DNA of 8,988 nucleotides from Myxococcales bacterium (GTDB lineage: Bacteria; Myxococcota; Myxococcia; Myxococcales; Myxococcaceae), in NCBI GenBank assembly GCA_003153055.1, contig PMBV01000447.1, positions 1 through 8,988 on the forward strand, written 5' to 3'. Shown here in pieces: positions 1 through 5,319 of this stretch. Both the position numbers and the translations under genes were made by a program. Under the pieces are notes generated by a model that was not told the origin of the DNA, did not search any database, and saw only the letters and a list, made by a program, of their open reading frames with translations. Position 1 is the first letter of the stretch, and every line of letters begins with the position of its first letter.

Positions 1-284
1 GAGCCGCCGGTGCCAGTGGAGCCGCCAGTGCCGGAGAAGCCGCCAGTGCCGGAGAAGCCGCCAGTGCCGGAGGAGCCGCCAGTGCCGGAGAAGCCGCCAG
101 TGCCGATGGACCCGCCAGTGCCGGAGGACCCACCGGTGCTGTTGCGTCCGCCTCCGGCGTCGTGGGTCCCACCGCCACCGGCCTCACCTGGGGCGCATCC
201 ACCGGTCCAGAGCGCCGACATGAGGGCGAGTGTGACCCCGAGGCATTGGACCCCGGCGCAGCTCGCGTACGTCGCTCTCGCCAT
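1..284 (-). CDS. Gly/Thr/Ser-repeat lipoprotein, N-terminal part only
   Basis: This is a reading frame open from an ATG at 284-282 to the left edge, so about 94 residues are visible and the C-terminus is missing. A ribosome-binding site (GGGAGA, about 7 nt upstream) precedes the ATG. The first 30 residues look like a lipoprotein signal: an Arg near the start, a hydrophobic stretch (LGVTLALMSALW) and Cys30 in the context TGGC. Thr at -3 makes the lipobox imperfect. After Cys30 comes a Gly-rich spacer and then tandem GTGGFS/GTGGSS hexads continuing to the edge. Such linkers usually tether a surface domain, which is not visible, so no function is assigned. It lies 56 bp downstream of the SGNH-hydrolase gene on the same strand, with its own ribosome-binding site. 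The plus strand reads as PPVPEK repeats here but lacks a credible start. The strand choice rests on the signal peptide and ribosome-binding site. Confidence 0.72.
   Translation of the reverse strand, partial: MARATYASCAGVQCLGVTLALMSALWTGGCAPGEAGGGGTHDAGGGRNSTGGSSGTGGSIGTGGFSGTGGSSGTGGFSGTGGFSGTGGSTGTGG
4..147. repeat. 18-bp tandem repeat encoding GTGG hexads
   Basis: Eight consecutive 18-bp units begin at positions 4, 22, 40, 58, 76, 94, 112 and 130. The plus-strand unit is CCGCCAGTGCCGGAGAAG with small changes. Units 22 and 40 are identical to each other and to unit 76; the outer units are the most diverged. On the minus strand each unit encodes six residues of the GTGG(F/S)S type. The array may continue past the left edge. 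Near-identical units suggest recent expansion by slippage or unequal crossing-over. Confidence 0.9.
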
Positions 285-340
285 GTGCGATTCTCCCATT
301 CTGAGAGAGAGGGGAGTCACCCCGAATGGGTCACGCAGCC

Positions 341-1345
341 CTATGGCCCCGGCGCCAAGAACGGTTTGATGGTGGGATACCAAGTCCGAGCCATCGCGGC
401 GTAGCCATCGGTCGTTGGATGCAGCCAATCCGACATCCACTGGGTCTTGAAGCTCGGGTTCGCAGTGAACGTTTCATACATGTCGACTAGCAACAGGTGC
501 TTGCCGGCGGCGACGCGCTGCTCGACCACCTGCGCGACGCCGGTGTTGTAGGTCCGGACGTTGTTGTTCATCGAGTCATCGGTCGATGGAATCAGCTTGG
601 CGACCACCACCAGCGCGTTGGGCGAGGTCGTGGTGATGCGATCGAGCAGGAGCCCCAGCCGCTTCGGGGCGTTCGCCAGGTCCGCGCCAATGCTCACGTC
701 GTTCGTCCCAATCATCAACAGCACGATGTGCGGCGTGTAGGTGGTCAACGACTGCTGGACGAGCGGGTAGATTCCGCTCCTCCCTCCGATGGTGTCGATG
801 GTGTAGCCGGAGTGCCCCTCGTGATGCTGAGGGAACTGAAGGCCGTCGACCGTGGCGGGCCCGTTGGTCTGGGAGCCGACGAAGGTGATCGCTCGCTTGT
901 CTGCGTTCGAGAGGTGGAACAGCTCGACGCGATAGCCGCCTCCCACGGGTACGCCGTCAGTGATGGAGTCGCCCAGCGGCATGATTCGACAGGCCGTGGT
1001 CCCGGTCGGGCACGGCATGAAGGTGTCTCGACCGGCGTCGACTGGCAGGCCCGCGTCCGACCGGCCCGCGTCGGCACTGGTACCGGCGTCGGTAGGTCCT
1101 CCGGCGTCCGATGGGCTCGGGCCTGCGTCGGTCCTGGTGCCCGCGTCGGAAGGCCCCCCGGCGTCCGATGGGCTCGGGCCCGCGTCGGTGCTGGTGCCCG
1201 CGTCGGAAGGCCCCCCGGCGTCCGAGGGGCTCAGACTCGAGTCGGGCCGGTCGGCGCCGAGGTCGGACACCATTCCACTACACCCCGCCACGAGGAACAC
1301 CATGACAACACTCGAGAAAGGGAGTCGCCTCATGGCCAGTCTCAT
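341..1345 (-). CDS. SGNH/GDSL hydrolase lipoprotein (CE3-like esterase)
   Basis: The 334-residue product has a lipoprotein signal (residues 1-22, lipobox LVAGC with Cys22 followed by Ser, suggesting outer-membrane retention). Residues 37-107 form an Asp-Ala-Gly-rich linker. The SGNH-hydrolase domain runs from about 115 to 330. Block I is MPLGDSITDG, with nucleophile Ser127. Block II is probably Gly180 in HEGHSGYTI. Block III is IGTND (213-216, with Asn215). Block V is DWLHP, giving Asp306 and His309 of the catalytic triad. The block I and HSGYTI contexts resemble carbohydrate esterase family 3 (acetyl-xylan esterases), so deacetylation of a polysaccharide is plausible; the substrate is not shown by the sequence. 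Met5 (1333) is an alternative start, and neither start has a strong ribosome-binding site. The gene is divergent from ohrR. Confidence 0.88.
   Translation of the reverse strand: MRLAMRRLPFSSVVMVFLVAGCSGMVSDLGADRPDSSLSPSDAGGPSDAGTSTDAGPSPSDAGGPSDAGTRTDAGPSPSDAGGPTDAGTSADAGRSDAGLPVDAGRDTFMPCPTGTTACRIMPLGDSITDGVPVGGGYRVELFHLSNADKRAITFVGSQTNGPATVDGLQFPQHHEGHSGYTIDTIGGRSGIYPLVQQSLTTYTPHIVLLMIGTNDVSIGADLANAPKRLGLLLDRITTTSPNALVVVAKLIPSTDDSMNNNVRTYNTGVAQVVEQRVAAGKHLLLVDMYETFTANPSFKTQWMSDWLHPTTDGYAAMARTWYPTIKPFLAPGP
1073..1231. repeat. 57-bp tandem repeat encoding the DAG linker
   Basis: Two full 57-bp units (1101-1157 and 1158-1214) differ at only two positions. A partial, more diverged copy lies on each side (about 1073-1100 and 1215-1231). 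On the minus strand each unit encodes 19 residues of the form SPSDAGGPSDAGTxTDAGP. The period is a multiple of three, so changes in copy number lengthen or shorten the linker of the SGNH lipoprotein without breaking the frame. Confidence 0.9.
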
Positions 1346-1496
1346 TGGGTTGATGAGATAGAGACCGTGACGAGCCGATTAGGGTCGAACCCGAACCCGA
1401 GGTGGTGGGTGAACGTAGGTCCGTGAGCGGACGCGCGACCGATGTCGTGCGCACAATTAAATTGCATTCAATTCAATTCGGCGTCAGAGATGGCCC
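1346..1496. promoter_or_regulatory. Divergent intergenic region between the SGNH lipoprotein gene and ohrR
   Basis: This 151-bp gap separates two divergent starts and should hold both promoters. Its right third (about 1451-1480) is strikingly AT-rich for this GC-rich window and contains CAATT/AATTG half-sites. No good pair of -35 and -10 hexamers could be picked for either gene. The left part (1346-1440) shows only short purine/GTC-rich runs and no convincing coding frame. Confidence 0.6.
1452..1479. promoter_or_regulatory. Predicted OhrR operator
   Basis: A perfect inverted repeat CAATT-A-AATTG occupies 1454-1464. Positions 1452-1466 match the TACAATT-A-AATTGTA type operator known for Bacillus OhrR (recalled from the literature) at 13 of 15 positions. 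It is followed by two further CAATT half-sites in direct orientation (1469-1473 and 1474-1478). The site ends about 20-30 bp before the ohrR GTG start, where autorepression would block transcription. Binding by this OhrR is inferred from position and match. Confidence 0.75.
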
Positions 1497-1961
1497 GTGA
1501 ACCCGCTCCTCCTGGACTCGCAGCTCTGCTTCCCGCTCTACGCGGCCTCTCGAGCCATGACGGCGGCCTATGCCCCGCTCCTCGAGCCACTGGGCCTGAC
1601 GTACCCCCAGTACCTGGTGATGCTGGTCCTATGGGAGGGCGACGGTCTGTCGGTCACGGCCCTCGGCGAGCGCCTCCACCTCGACTCGGGGACCGTCACG
1701 CCACTCCTCAAGAAGCTCGAGGCCATGCAGTACCTCACCCGGAGACGCGACGAGCGTGACGAGCGGGTGGTGCGGGTCTCCCTCACCACCATCGGCCAGG
1801 GCCTCCGAAAGAAGGCGCTGACCGTTCCTCGGGCCCTCTTCTGCCAGACCGGCCTCGATCTCAAGAATCTCGCCCGGCTCCGAGAGGAGCTGATGACGCT
1901 CACCCACACGTTGCGCGCGGCGAACGCGCAGCGCATTGCCCACACGAAGGAAACACCATGA
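1497..1961 (+). CDS. ohrR: OhrR, MarR-family organic hydroperoxide-sensing repressor
   Basis: The 154-residue MarR-family winged-helix protein starts at GTG; the common OhrR beginning (LLLDxQLCFxLYAASRAM) fits this start. Sensor Cys11 is followed by Tyr25 and Tyr36, spacings of 14 and 25 that match Cys15, Tyr29 and Tyr40 of Bacillus subtilis OhrR. A second cysteine, Cys116, lies 105 residues after Cys11. This is the same spacing as Cys22 and Cys127 in Xanthomonas OhrR, so this should be a two-cysteine type that forms an intersubunit disulfide on oxidation. The DNA-binding helices lie around 50-75 (LSVTALGERLHLDSGTVTPLLKKLE), with the wing at about 80-95 (TRRRDERDERVVRVSLT). The gene overlaps ohr by 4 bp (ATGA). 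Autorepression through the upstream AT-rich palindrome is likely and would relieve on organic peroxide stress. Confidence 0.95.
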   Translation: MNPLLLDSQLCFPLYAASRAMTAAYAPLLEPLGLTYPQYLVMLVLWEGDGLSVTALGERLHLDSGTVTPLLKKLEAMQYLTRRRDERDERVVRVSLTTIGQGLRKKALTVPRALFCQTGLDLKNLARLREELMTLTHTLRAANAQRIAHTKETP

Positions 1962-2371
1962 AACCGCTCTACACTGCTCACGCCACCGCCAAGGGAGGCC
2001 GCGCCGGCCACATCACCTCTGATGACGGCGTGCTCGACCTCGACGTCACCATGCCCAAGGCCCTCGGAGGCGACGGCGCCCGAGGCACGAACCCCGAGCA
2101 GCTCTTCGCCGCGGGCTACTCGGCCTGCTTCGGCAGCGCGCTGGGCCTCGTCGCCCGAACCCAGGGCATCAACCCCGGCCCCTTCACCATCACCGGTGAC
2201 GTCAGCATCGGCGCCGAAGGCAAGGGCTTCAAGCTCGCGGTCACCCTGACCGGCACCTTCTCAGAGCTCGAGCGCTCCAAGGCCGAGGCGCTCATGCAGG
2301 CCGCGCACCAGGTGTGCCCGTATTCGAATGCCACTCGAAACAACATCGAGGTCAGCCTCCTCGTCGCATGA
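1958..2371 (+). CDS. ohr: Ohr, organic hydroperoxide resistance peroxidase
   Basis: The 137-residue OsmC/Ohr-family thiol peroxidase reduces alkyl and fatty-acid hydroperoxides using lipoylated protein partners (family knowledge). Visible catalytic residues are Arg15 (GGRAGHI), Glu47 (NPEQLFAAGYSACF), peroxidatic Cys57 and resolving Cys120 (HQVCPYSNATRNN). These correspond to the Arg-Glu-Cys-Cys set of characterised Ohr enzymes. The length is typical and the protein is cytosolic. The ATG overlaps the ohrR stop (ATGA) with AAGGA just upstream, which indicates translational coupling. The next gene starts 17 bp downstream with no visible terminator between them. Confidence 0.96.
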   Translation: MKPLYTAHATAKGGRAGHITSDDGVLDLDVTMPKALGGDGARGTNPEQLFAAGYSACFGSALGLVARTQGINPGPFTITGDVSIGAEGKGFKLAVTLTGTFSELERSKAEALMQAAHQVCPYSNATRNNIEVSLLVA

Positions 2372-2388
2372 GGTAGGAGCATCGCCTC

Positions 2389-2919
2389 ATGAGCGATGAC
2401 CGAGAGCGTGGACTTCTCCTGGTTCACACGGGGAACGGCAAAGGGAAGTCGTCGGCCGCCTTTGGCATGCTGGCCAGGGCGCTCGGCCACGGCCTCAGCG
2501 CGGTGGTGGTGCAGTTCGTCAAGAGCCGCTCCGACACCGGCGAGGCGCTCTTCTTCCGCGCGGTGCCGGGCGTCCGATGGCACGTGATGGGCGCCGGCTT
2601 TACGTGGGAGACGCAGGATCGAGCGGTCGACACGGCCGCTGCCGAAGCCGCCTGGGGCATGGCCAAGGCGAGCCTCGCCGACCCGACCGTCGACCTCCTC
2701 ATCCTCGATGAGATGACCTACGCCTTCACCGAGTGCTGGCTCGACCTCGACGAGGTGCTGGCGGCGCTCCGGGCCCGGCCTCCCATGCAGCACGTGGTCA
2801 TCACCGGCCGCGGAGCACCTCGGGCACTGGTGGAGGCCGCCGACACGGTGACCGAGATGGCCCTGGTGAAGCACGCCTTCGCCTCCGGGGTGAAAGCGAT
2901 GAAGGGTGTGGAGTGGTGA
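2389..2919 (+). CDS. cobO: ATP:corrinoid adenosyltransferase (CobO/BtuR/CobA type)
   Basis: The 176-residue enzyme transfers the adenosyl group of ATP to the reduced cobalt of corrinoids to form the Co-C bond of coenzyme B12. It serves both de novo synthesis and salvage, in the cytosol. The P-loop is GNGKGKSS (residues 15-22). Other family motifs are VVVQFVKS (39-46), FTW (71-73), ILDEMTYA (105-112), VVITGRGAP (136-144), ADTVTEM (151-157) and the terminal KGVEW. The start is an ATG with AGGAG about 10 nt upstream. It lies 17 bp after ohr and overlaps cbiA by 4 bp (GTGA). It is slightly shorter than Escherichia coli BtuR (196 residues), mainly at the N-terminus. The same enzyme is called cobA in Salmonella and btuR in E. 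coli. Confidence 0.95.
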   Translation: MSDDRERGLLLVHTGNGKGKSSAAFGMLARALGHGLSAVVVQFVKSRSDTGEALFFRAVPGVRWHVMGAGFTWETQDRAVDTAAAEAAWGMAKASLADPTVDLLILDEMTYAFTECWLDLDEVLAALRARPPMQHVVITGRGAPRALVEAADTVTEMALVKHAFASGVKAMKGVEW

Positions 2920-4202
2920 GTCAGTGCCCCGCGCTCCTGGTGTCCGGCGCCAGCTCGGGTGCTGGGAAGACGAGCCTCACCGCCGGGTTGGCTCGGCTCC
3001 ACGCTCGCGCAGGCCGGAGGGTTCGCGTCTTCAAGTGCGGCCCTGACTTCCTCGATCCACAGCTCCATGAAGCCGTCACGGGCGCTCCGTGCCACACGCT
3101 GGATCCGTGGATGTGCGGGGAAGAGGAGGGACGAGCGCGCCTCGCCGCCGCCGCCGCTGAGGCAGACCTCATCTTGGTCGAAGGCGTCATGGGCCTCTAC
3201 GACGGCCAGCCCTCGACCGCTGACATCGCCCGGCGCTACGGATTGCCCGTTCTGCTCGTCATCGACGCTTCGTCCATCGCCCAGACGTTCGGCGCGCTGG
3301 TGCATGGCCTGACGACCTTTCAACCCGGGCTGGCCTTTCAGGGCGTCTTGGCCAACCGCACCGGGAGCCCGGCCCATGCCGGCCTGCTCGAGAAGAGCCT
3401 CCCCGCTGGGCTCCGATGGTGCGGCGCCATCGAGCGCGACGAAGCGGCCAGATTGCCGGAGCGCCACCTGGGGCTGGTCGCAGCGGCTGAGCTGAGCGAC
3501 GTCGTGCCACGCATCGACCGACTGGCAGACCGGCTCGCGCTCACCTCGCTGGGAGAGCTCCCTCCTCCGGTCTCTTTCGCTGGGCACGCGAGCACCAACA
3601 GTGACTCCCAGCCCCTCCGAGGGCGTCGCATCGCCGTCGCCCGGGACGCCGCGTTCTGCTTTCTCTACCCCGCCAACCTCGAGACGCTTCGAGCGCTGGG
3701 GGCCGAGCTCGCGTTCTTCTCACCACTCTCGCGCGAGCCCTTGCCTCCATGCGATGCCGTATGGCTCCCCGGTGGATACCCCGAGCTCCACGCCGCGGCG
3801 CTGTCTTTGAACACCGCGTTGTGGGAGCAGCTCGGAGCTCATGCCGCGGCCTCGAAGCCCCTCGTCGCCGAGTGCGGAGGGATGATGGTGCTGTTCGAGC
3901 GCCTGGTCGGACTCGACGGAGCAGCCCACCCGATGGCCGGGCTCCTCGGTGGCACGACGACGATGCACCCGCGCCTGTCGGCCCTCGGCCCCCAGGAGGT
4001 GTCACTCCCCGAAGGTCGACTGAGGGGCCACACGTTCCATCATTCGACCTGCTCGACGCCGATGGAGCCCGTGACTCGCGCGACGAGCCCGGATGGGCGA
4101 GCCGGTGAAGCGGTGTTCCGTTCGAACCGAGTCACCGCGTCGTACGTGCACCTGTACTTCGCCTCGAACCCCGCGGCCACCGCTCAGCTCTTCCTCCGCT
4201 GA
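2916..4202 (+). CDS. cbiA: Cobyrinate a,c-diamide synthase (CbiA/CobB)
   Basis: The 428-residue glutamine- and ATP-dependent enzyme amidates the a- and c-carboxylates of (hydrogeno)cobyrinic acid. The N-terminal dethiobiotin-synthetase-like ATPase domain has a P-loop SGASSGAGKTS (10-20), FKCGPDFLDPQLHE, LDPWM and LVEGVMGLYDG. The C-terminal class I glutamine amidotransferase (GATase3) domain has WLPGGYPELHA, the nucleophile Cys320 in ECGGMM, the GHTFHHS motif (usually GHEFHYS) and the triad His412 in SYVHLYF. The frame is open upstream, but the family N-terminus fits the GTG at 2916. It overlaps the cobO stop and has GAAGGG 9 nt upstream; GTG 2913 is equally possible. The last nine codons lie inside a direct repeat whose other copy adjoins btuF. 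The name cobB would apply if the pathway is aerobic. Confidence 0.94.
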   Translation: MSQCPALLVSGASSGAGKTSLTAGLARLHARAGRRVRVFKCGPDFLDPQLHEAVTGAPCHTLDPWMCGEEEGRARLAAAAAEADLILVEGVMGLYDGQPSTADIARRYGLPVLLVIDASSIAQTFGALVHGLTTFQPGLAFQGVLANRTGSPAHAGLLEKSLPAGLRWCGAIERDEAARLPERHLGLVAAAELSDVVPRIDRLADRLALTSLGELPPPVSFAGHASTNSDSQPLRGRRIAVARDAAFCFLYPANLETLRALGAELAFFSPLSREPLPPCDAVWLPGGYPELHAAALSLNTALWEQLGAHAAASKPLVAECGGMMVLFERLVGLDGAAHPMAGLLGGTTTMHPRLSALGPQEVSLPEGRLRGHTFHHSTCSTPMEPVTRATSPDGRAGEAVFRSNRVTASYVHLYFASNPAATAQLFLR

Positions 4203-4226
4203 CTTCGGCGCGTCGTGGGGCGGTGC
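4175..4226. repeat. Direct repeat, left copy (cbiA 3' end)
   Basis: This 52-bp segment aligns with 5267-5319 at 46 of 53 columns, with one gap. The left half is the last nine codons of cbiA (ATAQLFLR and stop). On the minus strand the right half reads HRPTTR, against the HRPTAR C-terminus of BtuF. Weaker similarity continues to about 4245 (SLEPLQV against FLEAARE). It therefore looks like a living cbiA end joined to a decayed btuF end. Confidence 0.8.
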
Positions 4227-4227
4227 A

Positions 4228-5016
4228 CTACCTGCAGAGGCTCGAGGCTATGCGAAGCGTGGCGGCCGCCTCGGCCATCGGCGGGCCGTGTCCGGTAGCC
4301 AGTACGAATGGGTCCAGCCTGGCGAGCTCGGCCATGGAGGCGACGACCTGGCCTTGGTCCCAGTTCGTGTACCAGGGTGGCGGAGCGATGCGCGGACGGT
4401 GGTCGCCCAGCATCCAACCCAGCAGCCACCGGAGGGAGCCTCCGTCGATGGTCAGCACGGCGTCTCCAGCCAGCAGCACCCTGTCCCGCTCCCGGAAGAA
4501 CACGACGTGACCCGGGCTGTGGCCGGGGGTGTGGAGGTACCGCCAGTCGGAGAGGACCGGCACCGAGCCATCGGGCGGCAGAGTACGGGCGACTGCGGCG
4601 AGGCTCTCGACCTCCAGAAGTCGCTGGCGCCGTCGCGGGGGTATGAGCCTCAGCAGGGGGATGATGAGCCCGCGGTCGAGGGGGTTGGAGAACCGGACGA
4701 TTGTTTCCAGGCGTCGATCCACGGCGAGGGCGAGCTCATGGGGGTGGATGAAGACCGGGCAGTTCCACCGCCGGGCCAGCTCCTTGGCCGAGCCGGAGTG
4801 ATCGGGGTGCACGTGGGTCAGGAGGATCGCCTCGGGAGGCTGCTCGCCGGCGATCGCCCGGATGGCCGCATGAATGAGCTCCTCCCGGCCCGCCATCGAG
4901 GCATCGATCAGCGCCCAGCCCGAAGCCGAGCGCACGAGGTACACGCTCCCGGCCAGCACTCCGAAGTTGAGCCAATACACCCCGTCAGCTATCTCGACCG
5001 TGACGTTCTTGGCCAC
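4228..5016 (-). CDS. Metallo-beta-lactamase-fold hydrolase
   Basis: The 262-residue MBL-fold protein has the full metal-ligand set: HVHPDH (His68, His70, Asp72, His73), HTPGHSPGH (His166), LLAGDAVL (Asp185) and a final TGHG (His243). This implies a binuclear metal site and hydrolytic activity, but the substrate cannot be named. General glyoxalase II-like, lactonase-like or thioesterase roles are possible. It has no signal peptide, so it is probably cytosolic. The start is GTG with a strong GGAGG 7 nt upstream. Its 3' end faces cbiA with a 25-bp gap. It reads in the same direction as btuF but lies 281 bp away, so it probably has its own promoter. It sits within a segment bracketed by direct repeats, which suggests later addition to the B12 locus. 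A cobalamin role is not supported by the sequence. Confidence 0.9.
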   Translation of the reverse strand: MAKNVTVEIADGVYWLNFGVLAGSVYLVRSASGWALIDASMAGREELIHAAIRAIAGEQPPEAILLTHVHPDHSGSAKELARRWNCPVFIHPHELALAVDRRLETIVRFSNPLDRGLIIPLLRLIPPRRRQRLLEVESLAAVARTLPPDGSVPVLSDWRYLHTPGHSPGHVVFFRERDRVLLAGDAVLTIDGGSLRWLLGWMLGDHRPRIAPPPWYTNWDQGQVVASMAELARLDPFVLATGHGPPMAEAAATLRIASSLCR

Positions 5017-5297
5017 CGTTCACCCTCCGGCGAGAGGCTACTCTTCTCAGACAGACTGACAGACGAAGGAGGCGGCGAGGTGATTGCGGCTTGACCGGCG
5101 CCCGGCGCCACCCCACCTGACCCGGAGCGGAGAGTCATCTCATTCGATCGGCCCTGTGCCCGCGCGCTTGACACCGAACACTCCTGGCGCAGACTTTCTT
5201 GGATCCTCGTGCGATGCATGTGTCTCTCCGGTGAGGTATTGGGCGGTCGAGCCGAGCTTGAGCATGGGCCACCGCACCCCTCTTCCTCCGCTGAGGT
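5017..5297. other. Intergenic region between btuF and the MBL gene
   Basis: This is 281 bp between the btuF stop and the MBL start. It holds the right copy of the direct repeat (5267-5319, running into btuF), a weak 41-codon frame on the minus strand (5140-5265), a GGCGCC-rich stretch near 5098-5110 and a short CAGACAGACTGACAGAC run near 5050-5066. The MBL promoter should lie here, but no convincing hexamers were found. No cobalamin riboswitch signature (GCCACTG plus B12 box) was seen. Confidence 0.6.
5140..5265 (-). CDS. Possible 41-residue small protein
   Basis: A minus-strand frame from ATG 5265-5263 to TGA 5142-5140 encodes MLKLGSTAQYLTGE followed by a Pro/Ala/Gly-containing tail. A purine-rich stretch (GGAGGAAGAGGGG) lies 11 or more nt upstream, which is too far to be a good ribosome-binding site. 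The ATG falls exactly where the direct repeat ends, so the purine stretch belongs to the duplicated cbiA end. Early codons have the usual G/C third positions, later ones less so. I do not recognise it. It may be a remnant or chance. Confidence 0.18.
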   Translation of the reverse strand: MLKLGSTAQYLTGETHASHEDPRKSAPGVFGVKRAGTGPIE

Positions 5298-5319
5298 TCA
5301 GCGCGCCGTGGGGCGGTGC
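5267..5319. repeat. Direct repeat, right copy (btuF 3' end)
   Basis: This is the partner of 4175-4226, with 46 of 53 columns identical. Its plus strand reads WATAPLFLR and stop, against AATAQLFLR and stop at the CbiA C-terminus. The preceding codons do not continue the cbiA frame (a TGA lies two codons earlier), so this is a fragment only. Its right half is the functional end of btuF (HRPTAR and stop). Confidence 0.8.

Noticed and set aside
311..323. GGGG-AGTCA-CCCC stem after the SGNH hydrolase gene
   Set aside because: The stem is just four base pairs with no T-run, which is too weak to call a terminator.
10..369. Plus-strand frame with PPVPEK repeats
   Set aside because: It is antisense to a minus-strand frame that has a ribosome-binding site, a lipoprotein signal and the familiar GTGG linker. 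The plus frame has no ribosome-binding site or recognisable domain.
497..1426. Long plus-strand frames opposite the SGNH hydrolase
   Set aside because: They are antisense shadows of a gene with all SGNH blocks; their residue content is Arg/Gly/Val-rich with no motifs.
4203..4227. Possible bidirectional terminator between cbiA and the MBL gene
   Set aside because: The 25-bp gap is GC-rich but forms no convincing hairpin; its sequence is explained better as part of the duplicated junction.
5167..5195. TTGACA followed 17 bp later by CAGACT on the plus strand
   Set aside because: The -10 match is only three of six, and no plus-strand gene follows for more than 3 kb.
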